64,000 nucleotides of DNA from Nostoc sp. GT001 (GTDB taxonomy: Bacteria; Cyanobacteriota; Cyanobacteriia; Cyanobacteriales; Nostocaceae): assembly GCF_030382115.1 (NCBI RefSeq), contig NZ_JAUDRJ010000003.1, positions 6,146,981-6,210,980 of the forward strand. Direction: 5' to 3'. Position numbers and translations under genes: made by a program. How positions within the stretch are numbered: the first letter of the stretch is position 1; each line of letters begins with the position of its first letter. The notes beneath the pieces were generated by a model, which was not told the origin of the DNA, did not search any database, and was given only the letters and a program-made list of their open reading frames with translations. Shown in pieces: positions 1-9,008 of the stretch.

Positions 1-60
1 AGATGGTGTAGTAGCGTATATATCACGCAGAGACGCAGAGACGCAGAGAGTGCTTTTGCG
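1..60. repeat. Short tandem repeat ACGCAGAG
   Basis: The unit ACGCAGAG is repeated about three times at 25-49 and is followed by a partly complementary stretch (GCGTCTTTGTG). This is a common intergenic repeat in Nostoc-type genomes. It makes the upstream GTG at 50 an unlikely start for the following gene. Confidence 0.6.
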
Positions 61-115
61 TCTTTGTGTTTTAAGGCATCTCTCAAAAAGATTTTGTTTT
101 CAGGAGTTTGCTGAA

Positions 116-574
116 ATGGGTAAGTTGATACTACCAAATCTTCAGGGTAAGCAAATGGGGCAAGTAATAGTTACCCTCACTGTCACGAATCGAATTGATC
201 GAGTTTTGGCTCAACGAGGCTTTATTTCTTCGGCGGAAGTTCGCTCTTATACTCTGGATGATGTTTTAGTTGATACGGGCGCAACTTTGCTGTGTTTACC
301 TACTAGTATTATTAGTCAACTAGGTTTAGTCCAAGGTGGAGAAGCCCAGGTAGAAACTGCTGCTGGAGTTAAGCAGGGGCGAATTTTCCGAGATGTTGAA
401 CTTAGTATTGCAGAGCGTCAAGGAACCTTTGATTGTTTAGAACTCACAGAAGTATCTTATGCCCTTTTAGGTGTAACACCAATGGAAGTTTTAGGGTTAG
501 AACCAGACCTTAAAAATCGGAAGTTGCGGATTTTGCCGATGAATTATGAGCAAACTTATCTGAGTGTATTGTAA
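116..574 (+). CDS. Retropepsin-like (clan AA) aspartyl protease family protein
   Basis: This 152-residue protein resembles the single-domain retropepsin-like aspartyl proteases found in cyanobacteria. The core shows beta-strand residues followed by the catalytic triad D53-T54-G55 in the sequence LVDTGATLLCLP, then a second strand pair and a C-terminal GVTPMEVLGLEPD segment. That segment matches the family pattern in which a flexible flap precedes a final hydrophobic-Gly turn. The frame is open from a GTG at 50, but that part lies in a repeat. The ATG at 116 has AGGAG nine bases upstream, so I chose it; an ATG at 155 is also possible. No signal peptide or membrane segment is visible, so it is likely cytoplasmic. 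Substrate is unknown. The family call is good, activity is inferred. Confidence 0.72.
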   Translation: MGKLILPNLQGKQMGQVIVTLTVTNRIDRVLAQRGFISSAEVRSYTLDDVLVDTGATLLCLPTSIISQLGLVQGGEAQVETAAGVKQGRIFRDVELSIAERQGTFDCLELTEVSYALLGVTPMEVLGLEPDLKNRKLRILPMNYEQTYLSVL

Positions 575-669
575 GCGATCGTATGTTTTATGCTGAAAGC
601 AGGTACTCAGTTTTTCAGGTATCTGTTATAACCGATAATTAAGTTATGCCTCTGTTAAGAGTAGATTAT

Positions 670-1533
670 ATGGCAGAAAACATTGATTATGAGCAAATTT
701 ATCAACTGACATTCCGTAAACAATGGGCTGAGTTATTGGAGCTTGTTTATAAGTATTCTAAATTTGCTTCTTCAGATGAATTAGTTAGGAGAGTAGTAAA
801 TACTTTTGAAAATGAGTTTTTTGGAGAATTAGATAAAGGAATTGCAAAGGATGATATTGAAACTGTATTAGAAAATCTATTTCTACTTCATAAAGGTAAG
901 ATTTATACTTTAACAGAAGATAGAGCTATTACAGTCGTTGTTGAGTTGGTCAAGATATATAGAAATAAAGGCTTACTCCTTGAAGCATATAATTATGCTA
1001 AATTTTATCCTAAACAGGAAATATGTGCTGAAGTAATTAAGCTGCACCAGGAATCATTACCCAAAGTTGTAGAACATTCTCAAAGTGATCAAATAAAGGT
1101 AACAGAAAATAAAAATATAGCTAATGTAAAATATACTACCAGCCTCTTTAAATCTCATCAAGAGATAGAATTTTTCATGGCTGTTAGGGAAAACTTTCAA
1201 ATGTTTGTAGTTTATCCTAATGTTGCATTAAGTTGTTTAATTAACTTTGACAAAATTAAGAGTAATTTGTCCCCAGAAGAGAGGAGCTTCTTTTTTAGAG
1301 GAATTGTAGATTGTGTTGTATTTGATCAACATGAAAGCTATAAACCAATTAAATTTTTTGAGTTAGATAGCTCTTATCATGATTCGCCTGAACAAAAATT
1401 AAGAGATAGTTATAAGGATAAGATTTTGGCATTGGCTGGACAAACACTTTATAGGATTAGAAAGGCCTCAGATAATCAGGGTAGGACAGAATTCATGAAA
1501 CTAATAAGAGAAATAGTAAATATTACATATTAA
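670..1533 (+). CDS. DUF2726-like protein, possible PD-(D/E)XK nuclease fold
   Basis: The first 130 residues are mostly predicted helix and not recognised. The C-terminal half (about 160-280) resembles DUF2726: a lead-in SLFKSHQEIEFF, then VDCVVF with an Asp, then FFELDSSYHD, then a helix ending in LAGQTLYRIR. That order (Asp, Glu-x-Asp, His, conserved helix) recalls the very-short-patch-repair-like nuclease fold, so a DNA-acting role is possible but not shown. The gene is clearly more AT-rich than its neighbours, which suggests acquisition. The frame opens at an ATG at 646; I prefer the ATG at 670 because AAGAG lies eight bases upstream. It ends three bases before the phosphatase-like gene and is probably co-transcribed with it. 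Confidence 0.6.
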   Translation: MAENIDYEQIYQLTFRKQWAELLELVYKYSKFASSDELVRRVVNTFENEFFGELDKGIAKDDIETVLENLFLLHKGKIYTLTEDRAITVVVELVKIYRNKGLLLEAYNYAKFYPKQEICAEVIKLHQESLPKVVEHSQSDQIKVTENKNIANVKYTTSLFKSHQEIEFFMAVRENFQMFVVYPNVALSCLINFDKIKSNLSPEERSFFFRGIVDCVVFDQHESYKPIKFFELDSSYHDSPEQKLRDSYKDKILALAGQTLYRIRKASDNQGRTEFMKLIREIVNITY

Positions 1534-1536
1534 TTA

Positions 1537-1836
1537 ATGAAAAAGCTTTTATTTCTCTGTAGCCAAAATAAATTACGTAGTCCTACCGCCGAAGCTGTGT
1601 TTTCTGAATATGAAGGATTTGAAACAGACTCCGCAGGCTTAGATCGCCATGCTGAAGTACCATTATCAACGGAGGCTATTCAATGGGCTGATATTATCTT
1701 TGTAATGGAAAAATCCCATAAAAATAAACTATCCAAAAATTTTCAGCCTTTTCTGAAAGATAAAAAAATTATATGTTTAGATATACCAGATGAATATGAG
1801 TATATGGAACCCGCTTTAATTGAGTTGTTAAAATAG
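1537..1836 (+). CDS. Short low-molecular-weight protein tyrosine phosphatase-like protein
   Basis: The protein of 99 residues begins with the phosphate-binding loop C8-S-Q-N-K-L-R14-S15, matching CxxNxxRS of LMW phosphotyrosine phosphatases. It is about 50 residues shorter than classic members but fits a short family seen in bacteria that ends with DIPDEYEYM. In that family the Asp of DIPDEY is the likely general acid. The start is three bases after the upstream stop with no clear ribosome site, suggesting translational coupling to the DUF2726-like gene. Cytoplasmic; substrate unknown. Family assignment is fairly secure, and dephosphorylation activity is inferred from the intact loop. Confidence 0.75.
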   Translation: MKKLLFLCSQNKLRSPTAEAVFSEYEGFETDSAGLDRHAEVPLSTEAIQWADIIFVMEKSHKNKLSKNFQPFLKDKKIICLDIPDEYEYMEPALIELLK

Positions 1837-1865
1837 AAAGTTCTACCTCTATTAAAGATTAAAAA

Positions 1866-2549
1866 ATGAATATTCAAGAAGCTTTTAATTCTGCCGCAGG
1901 AGATTACGATAACTTACGTCGTGTTTTAATTCCCTGTTTTGATGACTTTTACAAAACAGCTGTTGAAATTATCCCAGGAGATTGCACTGCACCGCTGAAG
2001 GTTCTAGATTTGGGTGCTGGTACTGGACTTTACTCAGGTATGGTTCAGTCCGTTTTCCCGAATGCAGAGTTCACCTTGCTAGACTTAGCCCCTGAGATGT
2101 TAGAAAAAGCTAAGTTGAGATTTAGCAAAATGGGTAAATCTCCCAAAATCTTAATTGGTGACTATATTGATACTGATTTAGGTGATTCATATAATCTGAT
2201 AATCTCTGCCTTATCGATTCATCATTTGTCAGATGTTGACAAAGAACTTCTTTATCAACGGATTTATAATGTCCTCAATCCTGGAGGGATATTTGTCAAC
2301 GCCGATCAAGTTCTCGGCAAAACGCCTGATTTAGAACAACTTTACCGTCAACACTGGTTAGATTCTGTCCGCGCGAAGAATATCTCAGAAGAGGATCTCA
2401 ACGCTGCACAGAAACGCATGGAATACGATCGCATGGCAACCCTTGATATTCAACTTCGCTGGTTAGAAGCGGCTGGGTTCCAAAATGTGGATTGCTGGTA
2501 CAAAAATTTTAGCTTTGCTGTTTTTGGTGGTTATCGACCAACTATTTAA
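1866..2549 (+). CDS. Class I SAM-dependent methyltransferase
   Basis: A 227-residue Rossmann-fold methyltransferase. Motif I is LDLGAGTG at residues 47-54. Motif II (FTLLDLAPEML) supplies the acidic residue for the SAM ribose. ISALSIHHLSD matches motif IV and LNPGGIFVNADQV matches post-motif IV. The N-terminus (AFNSAAGDYDNLRR) is typical of UbiE/trans-aconitate type small-molecule methyltransferases, but the acceptor cannot be read from sequence. It starts 29 bases after the phosphatase-like gene and could be the last gene of that short operon. Codon use looks closer to the chromosomal norm than the two genes before it. Confidence 0.85.
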   Translation: MNIQEAFNSAAGDYDNLRRVLIPCFDDFYKTAVEIIPGDCTAPLKVLDLGAGTGLYSGMVQSVFPNAEFTLLDLAPEMLEKAKLRFSKMGKSPKILIGDYIDTDLGDSYNLIISALSIHHLSDVDKELLYQRIYNVLNPGGIFVNADQVLGKTPDLEQLYRQHWLDSVRAKNISEEDLNAAQKRMEYDRMATLDIQLRWLEAAGFQNVDCWYKNFSFAVFGGYRPTI

Positions 2550-2591
2550 CCGCTATTTTTGCGATCGAGATTCCAAGCAGAGGAGAATTGA

Positions 2592-3035
2592 TTATTTGCC
2601 AGAACAGTAGCTATTAATTTCCTTGACTATTGAACTTTCTTCAGTACTACTTTTTTGCAGAGATACCAAAAAGCCCTTTGCTGCTGGTAGATTCTTTTTA
2701 TCTATGGCTGCTGCTGCATTATTCAATTCCTTGCTGATGTTCTGATAAAGTGTGAGAAAGCGTCCTTGAAAACCTTGCAATTTTTCATCTTTAACTTCTA
2801 GTGCTTTCATCTCTGTGGCAAGTGGATCTATCTTACCAGCAAGTTCAGTTAAAGCTTTAGAACCTTTTGCTGGATTGGGATTTTTGCCGAATTCCTGACC
2901 TAGAGTAGATGCCTGATTGGCAACTTTGATAACTTTGTTACATTGAGCAACTTTACTTTCGCCACAACCTGCAAATAATAATGCGATCGCAGTAGTGACT
3001 GAAAGTATAAAACTTTGCTTAAATACGCGTTGCAT
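2592..3035 (-). CDS. Putative lipoprotein, function unknown
   Basis: The product (147 residues from the ATG at 3035) has a basic N-terminus, a hydrophobic stretch and a lipobox LLFAGC, so it is probably a lipid-anchored envelope protein. The rest is hydrophilic and helical, with a Lys-rich middle and two more cysteines. The open frame extends to a TTG at 3053, but the ATG at 3035 is preceded by GGAG 12 bases upstream and gives a better signal sequence. I do not recognise the mature domain. It lies downstream of the penicillin acylase-like gene on the same strand, about 200 bases away. Confidence 0.65.
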   Translation of the reverse strand: MQRVFKQSFILSVTTAIALLFAGCGESKVAQCNKVIKVANQASTLGQEFGKNPNPAKGSKALTELAGKIDPLATEMKALEVKDEKLQGFQGRFLTLYQNISKELNNAAAAIDKKNLPAAKGFLVSLQKSSTEESSIVKEINSYCSGK

Positions 3036-3237
3036 AGGTTCTATGATCTCCAACTATATTTAGTGAAAGTTGGACAGTAGGAATGGATGGTTAGAGAAAA
3101 TACTTTTTCTAAAAAGAATCTTTATTTCTGTTTTTAACTTTCTTTCTGCCCTGTTACTTTATACTTCATTTTTTCGATAATGTGTATGTAATTACACGCA
3201 AATAACCCAATTTTAAATTAGATAGTCGTGTTGTCCT

Positions 3238-5799
3238 TTACTCTAGCAATTTTGGAATTAATCTCAGTGTTGCAGTCGTATTTTCTGTAACATTCTTTGA
3301 TTCCCATAATATCTGGTGGTATTCAATCTTGCGCCAAGGTTCAACCATATCGTTGTAGTGGCGATGGAAAGCATGACCTGATTGCCCAGGGGTGTGAATT
3401 GCTACTGAATTATCCAAATTTCCCAAATCTACAATCATCCGCAGTGAAGGAATATCAGTCACTTCAAAGGATTTATTTGCTCTCCAACGGTTAGCATTCA
3501 CTGTTTCGCCGTTACCAGATGTAGCAAATGCACCACGATTAAATAAAGCTTCAATCGGTGCAACCCCAGATTTACCTAAAGTGGCATTCCGAAAAGTAAT
3601 GGTATGCAGCTTGCCCCAATTCCAGTTGTTCGGGTCTTTGCTTTGAATTCGTTCTAATTCATTCACGGCTTCTATAAAGGATTGTCGCAGGATTTGGTCG
3701 CGGCTCTCAACTTCTGGGGTGTTGCGATTATCCCACCAAGAACTATTGGGCTGTTTGACCAGATTTGCGATCACAGCATACCAGCGATCGCCTCCATGCG
3801 GAAAGTACTTTTCAGGCAACTGATCGTGAAACGTATCTGCCAGTAAGTGTTTCCAGAAGACTTCAAACAAAGCAGCAACAGGCGATGTCATTCCTAACTG
3901 CAAATTCCAATCTTGTAATAATTTTTGGGCTGCTTGCAAGCGAGGAGTATCAACAGTGATAGATTGCAGTAGTGGTACTAATGTTTGTGCATTCAGATTG
4001 CGATCGTCTCCTTGTATTCGCTGCACACCTTTGAGGGAAATCGGTTGCGTTTGTTGTGAAATCATCTCAACAATGCGCTGTGCCCGATAGCCATAAACCC
4101 AGTCTGCGGTAATTAGATAAGGATATTCACGCATAACTAAATTATTGGCAGTAGCAATATAACCTTGAGATGGATTGAAACTTTTGGGCAATTTCTCAAA
4201 GTCAATATAGCCTTGCCACTCATATTCATCCGTCCAACCAGGAACGGGATAACGCCCATCTCCCTGAGCGCGGATGGGGAATTTACCAGGCATTTGGTAG
4301 CCAATATTGCCATCAATGTCAGCGTAGACCAAGTTTTGAGCGGGGACATCATAATTGCTGGCAGCAGTGCGGAATTCCTGCCAGTTTTGAGCGCGATTGA
4401 TTTGGGGAACAGCATACCCTAGTTTTGAAGGTTCTAGGGCTGTCCAACGCAGGGCTACGGCGTAATTTTGCGGTAATTCTAGCGACTGACTTGGCTGGAA
4501 TTGCTTTAGATTGGGCGAAACATCAGAGAGAATTGGCCCATGTCGGGTGTAGCGTACCGTTTGCACAATCGATTGACTTCCAGCGACTTGAATCGTCTCT
4601 GGCACGAGTTGCATATCAACCCATTTGCCATTGACTTCATACTGATTAGGATTTTTCGGGTTAATTTTCTCAATGTATAAATCCATCACATCAGATTGTA
4701 CATTGGTGACACCCCAGGCAATGCGATCGCTATGACCGATAATTACTCCAATCATTCCCGCAAAGGAAAAACCAGAAACGTTGTAGGGACATTCTGCATT
4801 CTTCGGTGTGCAGTGTAGACCAACCTCGTACCAGATAGAGGGAATTTGCACACCTAAGTGCGGGTCATTCGCCAAAATTGGCTTACCTGTAGCTGTTCGC
4901 TGACCAGATATTACCCAGCTATTCGAGCCAATACCTATTCCCGTGGGCCCTATAAGTTGTTCCAAAGCCATCATCGGCTTAGTAATTGACTCCAAAGCAG
5001 GTAATACATCTGGAGAGTCGAGAAGTGAAGAAGAAGCGGGCAAATAACTCTGCGTGTTCCCCTGTCTCTGTGTCCCTGTGTTCTCTTTCTTCTGGAACTT
5101 AGGTAAAATAACTGGCAAGTCTTGAGGGTATGGTGGAAAAAGTTCCTCTACTTGATTGGGGTTAAGGGTTTTGAGCAAAATAGCGCGTTCAATTTCTCGC
5201 TCGAAATTTCTGCCCAAATCGTAAGCCATTACCTTCCCCCAAGTCAGAGAATGCAGTATTTGCCAAGGTTCTGGCTGATACCCAGGATTGAGGAACTTTA
5301 GCACAGTGTATTCTAGACTCAGGGCGCTGCCTTGATGCTCTCTCAAATAGGCATTGACACCATCGGCGTAAGCTTGCAGGTATGCTTTCATCTCTGCATT
5401 AATTTCCTGAATTTCTTGCTGCGCCACCCTCGCCCAACCCATTGTCCGCAGATATTTATCAGTGTCAACCTGAGATGAACCAAACATTTCTGAAAGTCGC
5501 CCAGAACCAATATGTCGCCAAAAGTCCATTTGCCAAAATCGGTCTTGGGCGTGGATATAACCTTGCGCCATGAATAAATCGTGAGAGTTGGCAGCATAAA
5601 TATGGGGAATACCCCATTTATCCCGCTGAACGGTTACTTCAGCTTTTAGTTGAGGTATTTGAATTGTGCCACTCTCTTGCGGAAAGGATTGGCGTACAGT
5701 GTAGGTGACAAATCCTACTAACAATAGCCCTAGCACTGACAGGAAAATCAGAGTAATTTTGAGTCTTTTACGTAACCAACCTTTCCTGGAGTTTTTCAT
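3238..5799 (-). CDS. Penicillin acylase family protein (Ntn hydrolase)
   Basis: Large Ntn-hydrolase precursor of the penicillin G acylase family, which cleaves amide bonds such as acylated amines or acyl-homoserine lactones. An N-terminal membrane anchor or signal is visible (ITLIFLSVLGLLLVGFVTY). The alpha chain begins with VTVQRDKWGIPHIYA. Counting from the upstream ATG at 5817, the predicted autocleavage site and nucleophile is Ser298 in GSNSW, matching the SNxW start of the beta chain; NDPHL follows. The start at 5799 is preferred because GGAAG lies five bases upstream. Residues about 241-270 form a Gln/Ser/Thr-rich linker encoded by low-complexity DNA just before the cleavage site, where the spacer peptide is removed during maturation. 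Likely periplasmic; the true substrate is unknown. Confidence 0.88.
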   Translation of the reverse strand: MKNSRKGWLRKRLKITLIFLSVLGLLLVGFVTYTVRQSFPQESGTIQIPQLKAEVTVQRDKWGIPHIYAANSHDLFMAQGYIHAQDRFWQMDFWRHIGSGRLSEMFGSSQVDTDKYLRTMGWARVAQQEIQEINAEMKAYLQAYADGVNAYLREHQGSALSLEYTVLKFLNPGYQPEPWQILHSLTWGKVMAYDLGRNFEREIERAILLKTLNPNQVEELFPPYPQDLPVILPKFQKKENTGTQRQGNTQSYLPASSSLLDSPDVLPALESITKPMMALEQLIGPTGIGIGSNSWVISGQRTATGKPILANDPHLGVQIPSIWYEVGLHCTPKNAECPYNVSGFSFAGMIGVIIGHSDRIAWGVTNVQSDVMDLYIEKINPKNPNQYEVNGKWVDMQLVPETIQVAGSQSIVQTVRYTRHGPILSDVSPNLKQFQPSQSLELPQNYAVALRWTALEPSKLGYAVPQINRAQNWQEFRTAASNYDVPAQNLVYADIDGNIGYQMPGKFPIRAQGDGRYPVPGWTDEYEWQGYIDFEKLPKSFNPSQGYIATANNLVMREYPYLITADWVYGYRAQRIVEMISQQTQPISLKGVQRIQGDDRNLNAQTLVPLLQSITVDTPRLQAAQKLLQDWNLQLGMTSPVAALFEVFWKHLLADTFHDQLPEKYFPHGGDRWYAVIANLVKQPNSSWWDNRNTPEVESRDQILRQSFIEAVNELERIQSKDPNNWNWGKLHTITFRNATLGKSGVAPIEALFNRGAFATSGNGETVNANRWRANKSFEVTDIPSLRMIVDLGNLDNSVAIHTPGQSGHAFHRHYNDMVEPWRKIEYHQILWESKNVTENTTATLRLIPKLLE

Positions 5800-5925
5800 G
5801 TGAGCTTCCCGTGGCATTGTTTGGTGAAATCAGGCAATACTACAAGGTATTAAATCAGCATCTTTAGAAAAGTGCGATCTGCTCATTTAAAATACACCTG
5901 AGTACACAGCTAAAATTTTGTTGTA

Positions 5926-6726
5926 CTAGCTGCCAGTAGAACAATAGTATCGCTCTCCTATTTTCCAAAGCTGAAGCGCAACTATTAGAAAGAGAATGCC
6001 TGCGATTGGTGAGATATAACAAAACCACAAAGGCACTAAAAAAGCATCTTCTTTTTCAAGTACTGCAAGCAAAGGAAAATAGCTGACGCAAGCAAGTGGT
6101 ATCAAGAAAGTAAAGAATCGCTGAAACCACTTGTTATAAATCGAAAGTGGGTACTGAGCCGTTTCGACTCCTCCATAAGTGAGGATATTCATAATTTCGA
6201 GAGATTCAATAGTCCAGAAGGTGATGGTTGCTTGCATAATGACAATGCCAACAAAGAGTGCAACTCCACCAAAAAATGAAGTACCCAAAAGCCATAAAGT
6301 TTTAAAAGTTAAAGGAATCTGGAGTGATGAAAGTGACCACCACATAACAACAATTCCTTGAAATAATCTTCCGATTCGTTTCAAAGTAAACTCTTTACCT
6401 AAAAGTTGAATTGCTGTGGTGCGTGGACGAACAAGCAAACGGTCGAAGTCTCCACTTTTAATTATTGTTGTAAATGAGTCAAAGCCTTTTCCAAGGGCAT
6501 CAGCACAGGCAAAAGAAATATTAATTATTCCATAAAATAGAGCAACTTCGTTTAAAGTCCACGTACCAATACTATTAAAACGACTAAAAAGTGCCCAGAC
6601 TCCAAAAAATTCAACAGCAGTTCCTAAAAACTGCCCTATGACTTGCAGCCAGAAAGAAACTTTGTACTGCATTTGCGACTTGAAAGATACAGAAATATAT
6701 CGAAGGTAAAGCGAAAAATCATTCAT
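5926..6726 (-). CDS. ABC-2 family transporter permease (DUF990-like), second subunit
   Basis: A 266-residue membrane protein with about six hydrophobic segments. The N-terminal amphipathic stretch leads into QYKVSFWLQVIGQFLG, and the middle contains IKSGDFDRLLVRPRTT, a cytoplasmic loop typical of DUF990 ABC-2 permeases. It would pair with the permease at 7031-7849 and the ATPase at 7846-8839 to form an exporter of unknown substrate. A 304-base repeat-filled gap separates it from the other permease, so the operon appears to have been invaded by repeats. With the ATPase frameshifted, function of the complex is doubtful. Confidence 0.82.
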   Translation of the reverse strand: MNDFSLYLRYISVSFKSQMQYKVSFWLQVIGQFLGTAVEFFGVWALFSRFNSIGTWTLNEVALFYGIINISFACADALGKGFDSFTTIIKSGDFDRLLVRPRTTAIQLLGKEFTLKRIGRLFQGIVVMWWSLSSLQIPLTFKTLWLLGTSFFGGVALFVGIVIMQATITFWTIESLEIMNILTYGGVETAQYPLSIYNKWFQRFFTFLIPLACVSYFPLLAVLEKEDAFLVPLWFCYISPIAGILFLIVALQLWKIGERYYCSTGS

Positions 6727-7030
6727 AGTTGCTTTGTAATTTTTATTTAAAATAAATTATCTAATATCAATTATGTATGCAAAATTATATAAGGAACGAA
6801 CCGCATTCGCTTTAGCGTCTCGTTAGAGAAGGACACAAAGGAAGAAAGAAAATTTGGCGCAGCCTCACAAAGAAATGGTATAACCTATCTTCCTGCTTAA
6901 AAAATTACGAATTACGAACTTGTACTGAGCGTAGTCGTTGGCGTGGTAACAGAGCGTAGTCGTTCGCGCAGCGTCTCGTAGAGAAGTGCAGCCTCTCGTA
7001 TAGAAGTATTACGAATTACGAATTATTTAC
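6727..7030. repeat. Repeat-filled gap inside the ABC transporter operon
   Basis: This stretch has no gene. It holds TTACGAATTACGAA-type tandem units (about 6904-6919 and 7009-7024) and an 86-base block at 6921-7006 rich in CGTAGTCGTT and CTCGTAGAGAAG. The block recurs in inverted orientation at 8892-8973, on the other side of the transporter genes. Related pieces lie within recG (about 39710-39775) and at about 60079-60110. Confidence 0.7.
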
Positions 7031-7849
7031 TTATCCTCCTTGAATTACCAGCTTTCTAATGCCATATTTCACAAGAACACGCCCAAGAATAATAATGACA
7101 ACTATCCAAAAAGTTTGATGCAGCAAAACATTAAACAGGGCGTTTGGTTGAAGATTACCAGTAAAAAGACGAAAAGGTTTGTCGATTAGTCCTGAAAAAG
7201 GAAGTGCATTCAAAAAAGGTTTGCTCCACTCAGGAAAAAGTGGTAAAGGAACAATCATGCCAGAGAAGATAGTAACAAGAGTAGGTAGAATACTATTAAT
7301 TCCCTCGCCTGAAATTGTCCACATCATTGATACAGTCAGAAGCATAGTTAATGCAGACGAAAGTAAAATTGCGCCAATAAAAGAGATAAAAAAGGCAAAA
7401 AAAGAAGCCCAGGAGGGTGGAAAAGAAAGCGACCATTCATCAAGTCTCAAAAGGGGAAAAATAAAAATTGTGACACCAAGAAGCGGAATACTACGAAGTA
7501 TCAAGGGCGTTGTGCGAAGTGCCAAAGCGCGAGTAAACCAAAAATTATAAAGGTCTGTGGGTCGAAGAAGATCGTATCCGACAGCACCAGTTCGGATGAG
7601 TTCTTGAATATCTCTATCACCTCCCCAAGGGACAATCGCCATCAAAAACGCCTGTCCCAGCCACACATATCCTACAGCTTGTTGAAAAGTGATAGGTTGA
7701 GTAGAGGTTGTATGAGTAAAGAATGCCTGTAAAACCATTACTTTCACTAACCCCCAGAAAAGCTGAGTTCCAACACCAGCCAAAGCAGCAGCACGGTATT
7801 GCAACAGTAGTGTAAATCTAGCAACAAATAGTGACCAATATGCTTTCAT
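7031..7849 (-). CDS. ABC-2 family transporter permease (DUF990-like), first subunit
   Basis: A 272-residue membrane protein with about six hydrophobic segments. The N-terminus (SLFVARFTLLLQYRAAALAG) and the loop IQELIRTGAVGYDLLRPTDL match the ABC-2/DUF990 permease pattern, in which the conserved LLRP lies before the third membrane segment. Its start overlaps the stop of the ATPase gene by four bases (7846-7849), so the two are translationally coupled. It is the partner of the permease at 5926-6726. The substrate cannot be inferred from sequence. Confidence 0.82.
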   Translation of the reverse strand: MKAYWSLFVARFTLLLQYRAAALAGVGTQLFWGLVKVMVLQAFFTHTTSTQPITFQQAVGYVWLGQAFLMAIVPWGGDRDIQELIRTGAVGYDLLRPTDLYNFWFTRALALRTTPLILRSIPLLGVTIFIFPLLRLDEWSLSFPPSWASFFAFFISFIGAILLSSALTMLLTVSMMWTISGEGINSILPTLVTIFSGMIVPLPLFPEWSKPFLNALPFSGLIDKPFRLFTGNLQPNALFNVLLHQTFWIVVIIILGRVLVKYGIRKLVIQGG

Positions 7850-8673
7850 GGGATAATTCCGGCTGAAATTGCATAAAGTTCAGCAATTATCTCTTCAATG
7901 GGTGGATTTTCCACAAAAAGATCCTCTACTTCGTGTTGTGAGGTAACTTGGCTAATCAAAGATGCAGCAGAAAGCTTTGTGGGATCGAAGGCTAGAGTTA
8001 CAGTGCGACCTTCTTTAGAGATAATACTGACTCCTTCTTCTTCAAAAAAGAAATCATCGTTTGCTAGGTCGATTCTTAAGTACCGACGCGAGGAAACTTG
8101 AGAACGCAGTGCTGCTAGAGTTCCATCACAAAGGATCTCACCTCCACCAATAATAATTATGCGATCGCACAATGCCTCGATATCATCCATATCATGAGTA
8201 GTTAGGATGGTGGTTACTTGATGAGTTTTATTCAGCGCTTTGATAAATTTTCTGACTGCAAGCTTGGAAACTGCATCAAGCCCAATGGTGGGTTCATCAA
8301 GAAAAAGAATTTCCGGTCTGTGAAGCATTGCGGCTGCAAAGTCACATCGCATCCTTTGACCAAGGCTTAACTGCCTCACTGGAGTGGAGAGAAAGCTTTC
8401 AAGACCAAGCAAATCAATCATTTCTTCGCGTGTCTGGCGATACTCTGATTGGGGAACGCGATAAATATCCCGCAGCAAATCGAAAGACTCAATCACTGGC
8501 AAATCCCACCAGAGTTGCGTTCTTTGACCAAACACTACACCGATGCGATTAACGTGCTTAATTCGATCTTTCCAAGGAGTTCGTCCGCCAATTAGGCATT
8601 TTCCACTGGAAGGTACAAGAATACCGCTCAAAATTTTAATCGTGGTCGATTTACCTAGCTCCATTTGGGCCAA
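7846..8673 (-). pseudogene. ABC transporter ATP-binding protein, main part (frameshifted in Walker A)
   Basis: This is the larger part of an ABC ATPase for an ABC-2 exporter. It begins at GKSTTIKILSG, the second half of Walker A, and continues with the Q-loop (VFGQRTQLWWDLP), the signature LSLGQRMRCD, Walker B ILFLDEPTIGLD and the H-loop TTHDMDD. A C-terminal domain of about 90 residues follows. The first half of Walker A is in another frame (8651-8839). Comparing GGAGCTAGGTAAATCG with the expected codons for GAGKS shows one extra base at 8656 or 8657. The open frame only starts from a TTG at 8673 and would give a protein without a complete P-loop. Either the exporter is inactive or the base is a sequencing error. 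Confidence 0.85.
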
Positions 8674-8839
8674 TGTATCCTACAAGTTCTCCCCATTCCA
8701 GGGAAAACGAAACTCCTTTGAGGGCATAAACTTCTTTAGTTTTTCGCTGCACAAGTCCTCGTATTGAACCGAAAAGCCCAGAGGAGCGTTCAGACACAAA
8801 GAAAGTCTTCCTGAGATTTTCGACAAGAATGTGAGACAT
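8651..8839 (-). pseudogene. ABC transporter ATP-binding protein, N-terminal part
   Basis: This is the first 62 residues of the ATPase. MSHILVENLRKTF opens the nucleotide-binding domain, and ALKGVSFSLEWGELVGYIGPNGA leads into Walker A. The reading then hits AGG-TAA instead of GGT-AAA because of one extra base, so translation stops within the P-loop. The rest of the protein follows in the next frame (7846-8673). Removing the extra base would give a product of about 330 residues, normal for this family. Confidence 0.85.
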
Positions 8840-8891
8840 ATTTTGTGAGTCTGTTATTGCGAAGAAAGGCAGGGGGCAGTGTTTCGACTCC

Positions 8892-8973
8892 CTTCTCTAC
8901 GAGAGGCTGCACTTCTCTACGAGACGCTGCGCGAACGACTACGCTCTGTTACCACGCCAACGGCTACGCTCAG
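8892..8973. repeat. Inverted copy of the 6921-7006 repeat block
   Basis: This 82-base block is the near-identical reverse complement of 6921-7006, running from CTTCTCTACGAGAGGCTGC to GGCTACGCTCAG. Together the two copies form long inverted repeats around the first permease and the ATPase (7031-8839). Recombination between them could invert that segment. Confidence 0.75.
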
Positions 8974-9008
8974 GGCAAGTCGCTCAACAACCAGGCAGGA
9001 GGTAAAAA

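Noticed and set aside
8641..8673. Programmed frameshift in the ABC ATPase
   Set aside because: No slippery heptamer or downstream structure was seen at the site, so a mutation or sequencing error is more likely.
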